Assembly: GCA_965240325.2 (NCBI GenBank)
Contig: OZ251222.1
Location: forward strand, 2,542,001 to 2,606,000
Direction of reading: 5' to 3'
DNA length: 64,000 nucleotides
From: Rebecca billardiae RCC1528
Taxonomy: Eukaryota > Haptophyta
Shown here: positions 40,389 through 51,169 of the stretch, piece after piece
Layout: each line of letters starts with the position of its first letter
How positions within the stretch are numbered: the first letter of the stretch is position 1
Notes under the pieces: model-generated
Database searches by the model: none
Told to the model about the DNA's origin: nothing
The model's input: the letters and a program-made list of their open reading frames with translations, nothing else
Translations under genes and position numbers: made by a program

Positions 40389-42489
40389 GCGGGCCGCCGA
40401 GCGCGACGCTGCTCCCCTCGGCCACTACTCCATGCGGGTCGGCGTCGGACTCCGACGGAGCTGCGCGGACGACACCATGTACTGGTGTAGTAGTAGTAGC
40501 TACGGCGTAAGCCGCAGCGCCGTCTGCGACTGCTGCTACTGACTACTGTAGTGCTGGGCCCTGGCGGACGCGATGCATCCTGATCCGCTTGCTCATCCGG
40601 CGGCGTCTCTCTTCACTGACTTCAGTCCCGACGGTCCGACGTCCGTGCACGCCCGGACCCGGCGCAGATCGGCCATCATCGGGCAGAAGTTGATGCCTCT
40701 GAGAGCTGATGCTTGCGGACTACTAAGAAGTTCTACTGTAGTTAGAAGCGGCCTCACTCCTCAGCGTCTGCGGCGCTGACAGACTGCCCGCAGTGACAGA
40801 CAGTGACTAGCGCATGCATGTGCTGCCATGTCCGTCAAGGCGGCTACGCGTAGTTATCTAGCAGATAGTATAAGCAGCATATAGCAGTGAAGGGCGGAGG
40901 TGAAGGCTGCTGATCCTTATGTCTACTGCTGTCTGAGTTGACGTTATTGTCACGGCATGAGCCGATGAGGCCGCAGGCCGTCGTACGTGACCGTCTTAGG
41001 AGTCTGAGTGAGTCGTCGTGAGATGGCCAGCGGTCATCGTCGTAACTCGTATAACTATAGTAACCGCGGCCGTCGAAATTAACGTGGCCACGGGCACGGT
41101 GATGCGCTGCCGCAGCATCTGCTCATCACCCGGCTCACACCAGTTACCACGCCGGCCTCGCCCGCCTATCTGCGCCCGCGGGACCGCGCGCCGGGACTGG
41201 GTGGCGCCGAGCGCCGAACTCGGAACTGATGCTGCGAAGTCAACTCAGAAAGAAGTAGTGCGACTAGATAGAATCTAATTCTAGATACGGCTGCTGCTAC
41301 TGCTAGGCAACCAGCTAGTGTAAGTTAGACTCGCAAGCTGCAGGTCCAGGGCCAGGCGGGGCAGGGCGCGTCTGCGGCGCTGACAGACTGCCCGCAGTGA
41401 CAGACAGTGACTAGCGCATGCATGTGCTGCCATGTCCGTCAAGGCGGCTACGCGTAGTTATCTAGCAGATAGTATAAGCAGCATATAGCAGTGAAGGGCG
41501 GAGGTGAAGGCTGCTGATCCTTATGTCTACTGCTGTCTGAGTTGACGTTATTGTCACGGCATGAGCCGATGAGGCCGCAGGCCGTCGTACGTGACCGTCT
41601 TAGGAGTCTGAGTGAGTCGTCGTGAGATGGCCAGCGGTCATCGTCGTAACTCGTATAACTATAGTAACCGCGGCCGTCGAAATTAACGTGGCCACGGGCA
41701 CGGTGATGCGCTGCCGCAGCATCTGCTCATCACCCGGCTCACACCAGTTACCACGCCGGCCTCGCCCGCCTATCTGCGCCCGCGGGACCGCGCGCCGGGA
41801 CTGGGTGGCGCCGAGCGCCGAACTCGGAACTGATGCTGCGAAGTCAACTCAGAAAGAAGTAGTGCGACTAGATAGAATCTAATTCTAGATACGGCTGCTG
41901 CTACTGCTAGGCAACCAGCTAGTGTAAGTTAGACTCGCAAGCTGCAGGTCCAGGGCCAGGCGGGGCAGGGCTATAGTGCCAAGGGCCGTGGTAGTGCGGC
42001 ACTAGCAGCTCGCTGCGACGAGCCGAGGCACCAAACCAAGACCCGTGGGCGGAGTCGTCACGCCTGAGGCCGGACTCCCCGGCCCACTCGGCCGGCGGCG
42101 TCGGCCACGGCGCCGACGACGGCGCCGGCCCCGTGCACTGCATCATGCTGATGCCAGCGACTGGGCACTGCTGCAGCAGCAGCATATCAATCAAGGCCCG
42201 ACGCTGATGACGATCACGATGGCGAAACTTATAGACGCGACGACGATGATGTCGTGACAGTCCGAGTTGTGACGTCGTCGTCTAGCTACAGCAACGGCAG
42301 CGGCTACTGGCGCGGCCGACAATCTCAATCTGGGCGAGCGACGATATATATATATATATATGGAACTAGCATCATGCATATATATGGCAACGCTGACGAG
42401 CAGCAGCCTGTAAAAGTAGTGTCGTACGTCATCAATTGTCGTCGTCCGTCACGTCCGCGTGTGACGGTGTGTGCCGAGTCGTCGGATCG
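40389..42489. other. Gene-free interval dominated by a 604-bp tandem duplication
   Basis: This convergent region of 2.1 kb is rich in CTG/TAG words. It contains two identical 604-bp units and TA runs at 42344-42361. The repeated 86-codon frame (41018-41278 and 41622-41882) has no recognisable feature, and its duplication merely reflects the repeat. Confidence 0.6.
40764..41971 (+). repeat. Perfect tandem duplication, 2 x 604 bp
   Basis: Unit 1 is 40764-41367 and unit 2 is 41368-41971. I see no difference between them over the lines compared. The junction reads GGGCAGG-GCGTCTGCGG. The copies are either very young or an assembly duplication. Confidence 0.93.
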
Positions 42490-45400
42490 TCAGTAGTGTA
42501 TCGATGTCTGATGGCTGATGACGCTCAGGCTGCGCACGCTGCCATCAGCTCGACTGCTCACCGCGGAGTGCTGGCGGGTGAGGCACGCCCTGCTGCCCGT
42601 CCGCGTCGGCGCGTTCGCCATGGACAGCGGCAGCACGCCGCGCCACTGCTGCGGGCTCGCGCCGCCGGCGATCCTGCTCAAGTCAGCCTCTGTCGGGAGC
42701 TGCCGCGAGATCCCCGACGGAGTCGCGCCGGGTATTCTCCGCCGCACCGCCCGCGGCAGCAGCCCGGCGAGTGGCGGCAGCGTGCACTGCTCCTCCTCCG
42801 GCCCCATGATCATGAAGAGAGGCAGAAGCATCACAAACGTGAACAGGATCGCCCAGAAGGAGGTGAGCACGATGAACGTGCCGAACATGGAGAGGAAGAG
42901 CGAGACGCAGCCAAACTGGTGCGCCGGCGCGCGCGCGCACGCGCGTCGGGAGCGCGCAGCGGTGAGGCGCGCAGCGGTGAGGCGCGCAGCGCCTTGTGTC
43001 GTGCGCCGCCAGGCAGGGCAGGGCGCGCGGGGGCGGCCGTCGCACCAGCGGCAGGCCTGCGAACAGGGTGGTGGTCGCGCCGCCGAGGATGGACACGCCG
43101 ATGTCGGCGATCGCGGCCTGCGCCTTCTCGAAGCGCGTGCCGCGCGCGTGCGTGTAGAAGTGCGTGACGTGCACCGCGTAGTCGATCGCCAGCCCGACCG
43201 TGAGCACGGTGAAGAGAGACTCGTACGGGGAGAGGCTGTTGCCCGCGATGAAGATGCAGCCGAGCACGTTGGAGACGACCGCGCAGATGGTGAGGAGGAC
43301 GAGGGCCGAGGCGGCGGGGTTGCGCGTGACGAGCAGCACCACGCCAAACGCGCAACCCAGCGAGGTGGGCACCGACTGCGAGAGCACCTTGAACGTCTCG
43401 AGCAGGAAGTCGTACAGCGTCCAGTCAAAGCCGGGCAGCCGCGCCGGGATCGTCTGGAAGCAGCCCAGGTCGGCGCACTCGGCGCGCGCGTACGCGGCCC
43501 ACGCGTCGAAGTGCGGGCGGATCGAGGCGGGCCCCGCCTTGAGCTCGCGCGGGATCGACGTGTTGAACGTGTTCCACAGCGCGCGCACGCCCTCCGCCCC
43601 GTCTGGCACGAAGCCGGAGAACCACGCCCAGTCCGCCAAGTAGGCGGTCGAGTGGTTGCCCTGCAGCCAGCTGTACTCGGCGGAGCTGTAGAATGCCTCG
43701 AGGGCGCGGCGCAGCTGGCGCTCGCCGCTGTACGGGAAGTCGTCGGGGCGCCACGCCTTGAGCTCGTTGAGCACGCAGTACGCCTCGCCCTCGTTGAGCA
43801 GCGCGCCGTACGCCGCCCTGGCGCGCTCGCAGTCGAGCACGATCGCCCGCTGCGCCGAGCGCCCAAAGTCGAGCGGCGCGTAGTTGACGGTCGGGCGCGC
43901 CTCGCGCCAGCCGGTCGGGTAGATCTGACCGTCAGGCTCGTACGTGACGGGCTCGGCGGCGTCGAGGCCGTACACGAGGGTCACGTGGAACACCCAGTCG
44001 CGCGCGACGTAGAACTCCTCGTCGAGCAGCTTGAACCAGCGCTCGATCGGGTGGCCGACCGCAAAGCCGATCGGCAGCTCGTCGGCGACGGAGAAGGTCT
44101 GAGAGAAGCCAACGGCAAGGCCGGCGGTGGCGAGCAGCGCGCAGCCGAGGACGGCGTGCCGGTGGGCGTGGATGCGCGGGGCGAGGCGGTCGCGCAGCAG
44201 CACGACGATCGGCCGGTCCGGCCGCGGCGTGAGCCCCTCCGCCTCCGCCGCCGGCGCGCCGCCCCCCGCCTCCGCGCGGCACCCGCGCAGCGGCGCGCAG
44301 CACGCGGGGCACTGCCGCTGCACGTGGCGCGTGTACAGCACCGCCACCGCGGGGAACCACGAGACCACGAGCGCAAAGTCCCAGAGGACCACACTGCGGG
44401 GAGGCACGCCGCGCGGGCGCGCGCGGGGGCCGGGTGGGGGGTCGCTCGGCCCGGCCGTTCGCAAAGGACACCCCGCGCGCGCCGACACCCCGCGCGCGCA
44501 CCACGCGGCAAAGACGCCAAACGCCGAGATGCCGGGCACGGACGAGGTGGCGGACACGACGAGGCAGAGGCACGTGGTCGCGGTGGTGGCGAACATCGCG
44601 CCGACGGCCTTCTCGTACGCCCACGCGAAGCGCGTCTCGATCGAGTCGCTCACCCCCGGGTGCGACAGCGACGCCTTCCACGCGTCCATGAAGACAAAGC
44701 TGCGCGGCGGCGCGCCCAGTCATGCAGCGGCGCGGGCGCCCGCGCGTGCCGGCGGCGCCGCGGGCTGAGCGCACCGGCGGTGCGGCGCGGTGCGGCGCGC
44801 GCGCCGAGGTGTGGGCGCAGCGCGCACATGTCGTCGGCGCCGATGCACAGGATGAGGTAGATGCTGAGGAACTCGAGCTGCCCCACCTCCTCCTGCTGGA
44901 AGAGCACGCGCCACGAGAAGAAGGCCACTGCGGCGCCGGGCGCGGCATCGCGCGGGCGGCAGCCGCGCGCGCGCGCCGGGCTCGGCGCGCCGCGCGCCGC
45001 GCGCGCCGCGCGCGCCGCGCGCGCGCGGTGGGGCGAGGCGGGCCGGGCGCGCGCGCCGCACGTGGCACGCTCATCACGATCTCAAAGATGCCGGCGAGCG
45101 CCAGCGTGACCGAGCCCACGTTCCACCACACGTAGCAGAAGACGAACAGGACGGAGCCGATCGCAAACAGTATGTCCGTGATCAGAATGTCGAAGATCTG
45201 CAGCGAGACGTACGACCACCAGAGCACGGAGATGCGCCTGTCGCCGCGCGGCGCGGTGGCGTACGTGCGCGCGGTCTCCGAGTTCTCCGTCGCCGAGTGT
45301 GCGTTCGTCGCGTCGTTCATCGCGCGCTTCAGCCGCGGGCCGAACGTGCCCCCGCTCAGCCAGGTGAGCGAATTGAATTGGCGCCCGAACGCGCGCCTGT

Positions 45401-46331
45401 CGCCGCGCCACCCTTTGAGCGGCCAGCCGATGTCGTAGAAGCTGCGGATGAACTGGGCGCGCGGCACGTCGCAGTCGCGCCGCACGCCGATGTTCGCGCG
45501 CGCGCGCACGCCCTCGTCCGGCGCGCACAGCTCGCCCTCCACGATGTCCGCCCAGCGGTCCGGCTGTGCGAGCACGCCCTCCCGCCAGTCATACACGCTC
45601 GAGCGGCACGGCCCGCGGCCCCACTCGTGGCAGCCGGAGAGGGCGCAGGCGGGCGCGGAGCTGTTGCCGCAGATCTGCTCGTACGTCTCCTTCGGCACCT
45701 GGCAGTACCCGCGCTCGCACTGCTCCCGGTGCAGCGCGCCCCCCTCGTACAGATAGTTGAGGACTGTGCTGCCGCTCGCGCACGCAGACTCGTCCTCCGC
45801 CTCGGCCGAGTGGACGAGGCGGCAGTGGTCGCGCCACTCGGGCAGCTCGAGGAGGGCGCGCTCAATCGTGGCCATCGTGCGCACGTTCGCGCGCGACAGC
45901 ATGTTCCCGCCCTCGAAAGCGTCGTACAGGAAGCCGACCTGGTCGAGCGTGCCCTCGCGCTCGCGCATCTCGGTATCCTCGTCCTCGTCCTCCGGCAGCT
46001 CGGGGCGGTACCTCTCGCCCGTGATGTTTGCGTGCGCCGTGACCTGCTTGTCGATCACCGACGTCTGGATGCGCCACTGGTTCGAGGCGAAGCGGAACTC
46101 CTGGTCCACGACGATCGCGACCGCGACGCCGGTCGCCGAGAGCGCGATCGTGAGCAAAAACATGCACGTGGCGATCTTGCACGCGTGCGCGCCGAAGAGG
46201 CGCCCGGCCATCAGGGCAGCAGGGGATGGCTCGTGGTTCTGCTTGACGCCGGGAGGCTCCGGCTCGTCGGGTGCGGGAGCCGGCTCGGGAGGCTGGGGCC
46301 GTCGCCGCATGGCGACGGCGGCTCCCATCAT
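42490..46331 (-). CDS. Patched/NPC1-like RND membrane protein with sterol-sensing domain
   Basis: Five exons (46331-45062, 44927-44828, 44699-44502, 44393-43046, 42915-42490) join in phase across introns of 108-134 bp, giving 1113 residues. An N-terminal helix (ATCMFLLTIALSATGVAVAI) precedes a large luminal loop with many cysteines. Helices 2-6 form the sterol-sensing-type region: YVSLQIFDILITDILFAIGS, then the spliced ...MSVP/LAFFSWRVLF, IYLILCIGADD/IFVFMDAW and FAA/CVVLWDFALVVSWFPAV, each restored exactly at a splice junction. A second luminal loop and helices 7-12 follow, including GLAIDYAVHVTHFYTH with the RND-type Asp. The family transports or senses sterols and lipidated ligands by proton or sodium coupling. 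Which branch (NPC1, Patched, Dispatched) is unclear. It is divergent from the small gene at 46523. Confidence 0.88.
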
Positions 46332-46522
46332 TATTGGCGAGGATCAAGGCATCAAGCTTGGGAGCCGGACGTGGCAGAACCAGTGCCACTTGCTAATGGC
46401 CGGGCAGACTGGGCCAGCTGGGCAGCCGTGTAACGCCCGCCCGTCCGGCCGCGAAGATGACGAAATCCAGCTTGCGCGCTCATCTGCATGGCGGCCGACG
46501 CCGCCAAGAAGCAAGCTACGAC

Positions 46523-47163
46523 ATGAGCATCGTCGAGCTGAACAGCCGGTTCTTTATGGAGCACATCGGGAGCAGGGGCATGTACATTCCCGGCGGTGGA
46601 GGCGGCGGCGGCGGCGGAGCCGGTGGCGGTGCCCTAGCCGCCAAAATCGCCGTTCCACTCGCCGCGTTCGGGGTTGGCTACTGGGTATCATCTGACGGCG
46701 GACCGCTCGGCGACCGCGGCACGGATGTGGCAATCATCAACAATTCTTCAAACGCCGTCAAGCTAACGGGCGTAAGCTGCGACGCTGGACATCTTGCTTC
46801 GGCGGCGCCTCCAAACCTTGCAGGTCAGGGGGCTGAGACTCATTGGGGCGGATATTCGGTCCGATCGGACATGGGCGGATCTGCAGCTTGCACGGTGACG
46901 TACGGATCGGTACGTGCGCGTCTCCTCTGCGCGCGTGTGCGTGTGCTCGAGCACCGTGTGCATGCGCTTACTGTCTAGTGCTGGCATATACCTGTGTCGT
47001 GTCCGCGCGCGTGTTTGTTCATTCACAGGACACAGGCGATCTCTACTCCATGACCACAGACAATCCGTTCATCGGGTTCAACAAGGCGGTCAGCTCGGGC
47101 AATGTGTCTTCTTTCGGCGATATTTCCGGCTTTATGAACAAGGTGACCTTCGTGCTTGACTAA
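46523..47163 (+). CDS. Small membrane-anchored beta-sandwich protein (aegerolysin/ET79-like?)
   Basis: Two exons (46523-46909 and 47029-47163) are joined across a 119-bp intron in phase 0 and encode 173 residues. A Gly-rich hinge and one hydrophobic segment (LAAKIAVPLAAFGVGYWV) precede a beta-rich domain with two cysteines that begins VAIINNSSNAVKL and contains TDNPFIGFNK near its end. The pattern of an N-terminal Asn-rich strand, a central Gly-Ser turn and a late aromatic 'NP..G.N' loop resembles the aegerolysin/crystal-protein ET79 beta-sandwich family, whose members bind membrane lipids and are sometimes pore-forming with partners. This is a weak resemblance only. An upstream 12-codon frame (46488-46526) overlaps the start codon, and another in-frame ATG lies at 46457. 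Confidence 0.55.
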
Positions 47164-47417
47164 GCAGTCTTGCAGTCCCGTGAGTCCGGCCGGTGTCAGA
47201 CATCGTCAGTCTATATCATCCGGCCGTAGTTATCTTATTCATCGCAGACTGCCGAATCGCAGACATATAAGCAGTCGATAATCAGTGTGTCTCGTCATCA
47301 TTTTAAAAAAGGCATTCAGGACATCCGGACAGTAATCAAGGCACCGTAGGCGCCGGTATATAGCAATATGATCGATAGATGATAGATCGTCGTAGAAGAT
47401 AGTTACCCGCCGGGACG

Positions 47418-47523
<106 letters not shown>

Positions 47524-47678
47524 CAATATGCGGCCGGTTCGCTCGGAGTGCTCGGCGGGCTCGGACCCGAATGAATTATACGCATCAGTATACTTGCAGA
47601 ACTCAGTCCTCAGAACTCAGAGTCAGACTCCGAGTCTCAGTCGAGTGCCGCGCCTGTTCCGGCTACCGAGACACTATC

Positions 47679-47825
<147 letters not shown>

Positions 47826-48560
47826 AGAGAGAGAGAGTCAGAGAGAGATGCGTCTCTGAGTAGCTATAGAGTGCCAAGCTAGTGAGACAGTCAACTATAC
47901 AGTTACAAGTTGGAACTTAGCAGAGATATCCGCCGACTTTCCGATAACCGATTATGTCTCAGCAGGCGGTTTAATTAAAGCCGCCGGCGCATCTATCAGC
48001 TTATTACAGTGACTCCATCAGCAGATCGGTCATCGGACCGTGCCACATTCCTTTGGAGTTTGGTGCCACGGGCTGTATAACGTGCCGGGCCGCTTTTTTA
48101 CGTGCCGGACCGTGCATGATGCAATGAGTGCCGAGTCACGCCTCACTGGTCGTCAGTGCCGAGCGCCATCACGGCCCACTGCTCGGATCCCGAGCAGCAC
48201 GGTACCGACTCCTAGTTCCGAGCCCGCGGTATATCGCCAAATGACGATGATACGCATGCAGCGCGCGCAGGCTTCACTCTCGTCTCGATCACTGTCACGG
48301 TTGGTGACTTGGTCTCAGACTCAGTCAGCAGAACGCGCCCGCGGTCAGGCCCTCGACGGGCTCGCCCGCTCGACCTCACTCCTCAGGATGAGCCGCTACA
48401 CGCGATCGCACTCTAGCTAGCCAGGCAGTAGCGTACCCGTCGTGAGACTTTAACATCACTTACAGCATCAGCGCAGTCGTTAGGCATGATGACAGTGCTC
48501 GGCACTGATGGTGACATTCAGTCATCAGTGATTCAGACGCGGGTATTGGGGCCTGGGCGG

Positions 48561-50123
48561 TCAGTTCACCTCGCAGAACGTGATCGATCCGCCCACGGTC
48601 ACATTCATGAGGCCTTCGGCGACGGGCCGGCCTGAGCGCGCCGGCGTGGGCAGGTGACGCCAGCAGTTTGTGTGCTCCGCGCGCCAAGCCCCGTCGCGGT
48701 CGCAGAGTGCGGCGAGGTCCGCGGGTGTGTACGCGGGACGGCGCACGCGCAGCGGCTTGCACTTGCCCGCGCAGCGCGCGTGCTCGCCTCCCGCACCCGT
48801 GCACATCTGCCGCACGCGCAGCCGCCGCTCGTCGCGCCGGTCGAAGATCTCGCAGTCGGCCGTGCGCAAGCCGAGCGCCGGCTTGCCCGTGAGCGGCACC
48901 CACCGGATCGCAGACCATGGCACCGGCACGTACACGTCGGCGCACAGCGCGAAATCGAGGAGGCCGTTCTCGTGGTGGTTGGGGAAGAAGCGCATGTACG
49001 TGAGCGAGTGCGGCAGCGTGAGCGGGCCCTGCGGCCGCGCGCCCTCCGCCAGCGTGCGGCGCAGGCGCAACAGCAGCCCCTCGCCAATCCCGAGCGCCCC
49101 GCCCTCGACGATTGGGTTGGTGTTCGCGCGCATGTTGGGGTCTGTCATGAACGCGCGGCCTTCGCCATCGACGCGGAAGTCGGACGCGCCGATGCCGGTG
49201 TAGCCGAGCACGCGCGCAAGCTTGGCCAGGCCCTCGGCCGCGTCGGCGTCGTTGAGCGTCACGCTGCCGAGGGAGATGCCCTTCGCGCCGATCGTGCTCA
49301 CCTTGGCGCGCGCATAGCCCGCGACCATCTGACCGTCCACAAAGACGGCGGTGTACGCGGTGTTGACGCCGCGCACGTACTCCTGCACCGTGCACGGCGC
49401 GCGCGCGCGCTCGAGCTCGGCGAGCGCGTCGCGCACGCACGCGCGGTCGTCGCAGATCTGGACGCCCCTGCCGCCCGCGTCCGTGTCGGACTTGACCACC
49501 GCCGGCGCGAGTGCCAGCGCCGTCTCGAGGCGAGTGCCGCTCAACCCCTCCGCGGGCACCCGGACCGAGCGCGGCACGCGCACGCCCGAGCGCGCGGCGA
49601 GGGCGAAGAGGGCTGACTTGCGCGTGACAGCGCTCCAGTGCTCGCGGTGGCGCGGCAGCGAGCAGCGCAGCGCGCGCACGGCGCGCTGCTCCTCGGGCCA
49701 CGTGCTGTTCTCGTACCGCCGCGCCGTCTCGACGAGCATCTCCATCGTGGGCGCCGAGTCGGGCACGACCAGCGATGGTTCGAAGTCGGCGAGCGCGTCG
49801 ATCAAGTCGGTCGGCTTCATCGGCGCACGCAGGTTGCGCAGGTACGCGAGCCGCTCCGGGTTGCGCCGCTCCAGCGTGTCGAGCGGGCAGAAGGTCATAT
49901 CCTCCGCCAGCCGCGTGCACCTGCGCAACACGAGCCCGACATCCCAGCCCGCCTCGGCGAATCCGTGGTACATCGCCAACAGCGCGGGCTTGTCGGTGTT
50001 GTACAGCAGCAGCACGCGCGAGTTCCCCTCGCGCAGAGCGGCGCACTCGTCGCGGCGAGGCAAGCTCGCCGACGTGCTCCAACCCAGACTGACGAGCGCG
50101 ACCAGCGCACAGGCTGCCGCCAT
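48561..50123 (-). CDS. Secreted ATP-grasp domain protein
   Basis: This single exon encodes 520 residues from the ATG at 50123, which opens a good signal peptide (AAACALVALVSLGWSTSAS). Upstream in-frame starts would bury it. Residues about 45-160 form an N-terminal Rossmann-like pre-ATP-grasp region (SRVLLLYNTDKPALLAMYHG). The ATP-grasp core follows: ALAPAVVKSDTDAGGRGVQI is the lysine plus glycine-rich nucleotide loop, CTVQEYVRGVNTAYTAVFVD is the hinge and metal region, and GASDFRVDGEGRAFMTDPNMRANTNP holds the metal-binding Asp/Asn pair. A Cys-rich C-terminal part follows. ATP-grasp enzymes ligate a carboxylate to an amine or thiol using ATP. Secretion or ER location is unusual for the fold. 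The substrate is unknown. Confidence 0.75.
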   Translation of the reverse strand: MAAACALVALVSLGWSTSASLPRRDECAALREGNSRVLLLYNTDKPALLAMYHGFAEAGWDVGLVLRRCTRLAEDMTFCPLDTLERRNPERLAYLRNLRAPMKPTDLIDALADFEPSLVVPDSAPTMEMLVETARRYENSTWPEEQRAVRALRCSLPRHREHWSAVTRKSALFALAARSGVRVPRSVRVPAEGLSGTRLETALALAPAVVKSDTDAGGRGVQICDDRACVRDALAELERARAPCTVQEYVRGVNTAYTAVFVDGQMVAGYARAKVSTIGAKGISLGSVTLNDADAAEGLAKLARVLGYTGIGASDFRVDGEGRAFMTDPNMRANTNPIVEGGALGIGEGLLLRLRRTLAEGARPQGPLTLPHSLTYMRFFPNHHENGLLDFALCADVYVPVPWSAIRWVPLTGKPALGLRTADCEIFDRRDERRLRVRQMCTGAGGEHARCAGKCKPLRVRRPAYTPADLAALCDRDGAWRAEHTNCWRHLPTPARSGRPVAEGLMNVTVGGSITFCEVN

Positions 50124-51169
50124 CGTGGTTCGCGTTCGCGCACGCTGCCCAATTGAAAAAATGGAGCAGTCCGGCGGTTTCCTTGTCAAAAATCACCGCC
50201 TTCTAATGGCCCTGTAACGGCCGGCGGGTCGCTCTGCGACACCGCCAACAGAAACAACAGTGGAAACCCGGGGACTTTGTCCCCGCGCCCCTATCGCGGG
50301 CTCTGGCGCGCGAACGCTTTGTCACTACTGGATCCCCGAGGTGGAGAACGGCGCTCCGTGCACCAACAAAGACATCCCCAGCCGCATGTTGCCACTCGAC
50401 ACCTCGTCTCGCCTCGCGCGGAGCCAACTTGTGGTGTGCGGGAGCCACCCGTAGCACACTGGGCCGTGTAGCGACGCGTGTGGCGGGTCAACAGTGCATC
50501 GCGAAGGCGTCGCACGCGCAATCCGTTGAGTACATACTCATGTCTGTCCCATGGCACGTCATGCACCGCCTGTCGACACCTCGTCTCGCTTCGCGCGGAG
50601 CCAACTTGTGGTGTGCGGGAGCTACCCGAAGCACAGGCTGTGCTGCACGCGGCGCGTCGCGAGTCGGGAGTGCATCGGCGCACGCGGCGGCGCACGACGT
50701 GCCATGGGACAGACATGAGTATGTACTCAACGGATTGCGCGTGCGACGCCTTCGCGATGCACTGTTGACCCGCCACGCGCGTCGCTACACGGCCCAGTGT
50801 GCTACGGGTGGCTCCCGCACACCACAAGTTGGCTCCGCGCGAGGCGAGACGAGGTGTCGAGTGGCAACATGCGGCTGGGGATGTCTTTGTTGGTGCACGG
50901 AGCGCCGTTCTCCACCTCGGGGAGCCAGTAGTGACAAAGCGTTCGCGCGCCAGAGCCCGCGTAGGGGCGCGGGGACAAAGTCCCCGCGTTTCCACTGTCC
51001 TTTCCGCCGCACCCCTCGCCTACTGTAGCGAGGGGTGCTCGACCGTTACGGGAGATTAGATGCACCTGGGCAAAAATGGTACTGCACAGCGCGGGAGGTC
51101 GAAGGCGCGAAAGAGGCCGCCGTCGTCGGCTCCTTCCTCTTCTCCCGCCAAACACCTAGCGTCGAGGCG
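50124..51169. other. Divergent intergenic region carrying a foldback element
   Basis: The 1046 bp between two divergent start codons contain the 742-bp inverted repeat 50257-50998. Without it about 304 bp would remain, similar to the other divergent gaps in the window. Frames on both strands here are the inverted repeat read twice. Confidence 0.6.
50257..50998. mobile_element. Foldback-type element, arms about 313 bp, loop about 115 bp
   Basis: The left arm 50257-50570 and the right arm 50686-50998 are inverted copies with very few mismatches. The outer end reads ACAGTGGAAAC, followed by GGGGACTTTGTCCCC, itself a hairpin. The loop 50571-50685 contains a further direct copy of the arm segment around 50397-50458 (GGAGCCAACTTGTGGTGTGC). 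There is no transposase frame. I see no convincing target-site duplication. This fits foldback or long-TIR non-autonomous elements. Confidence 0.85.

Noticed and set aside
41018-41882. Two identical 86-codon frames
   Set aside because: The identity comes from the 604-bp tandem duplication. The frame itself has no protein-like features.
40389-42489. CRISPR-like or phage features
   Set aside because: The direct repeats are 604 bp with no regular short repeat and spacer pattern, and the gene content is eukaryotic.
50260-51012. Several similar frames on both strands
   Set aside because: They are the two arms of the foldback element read in both directions and not genes.
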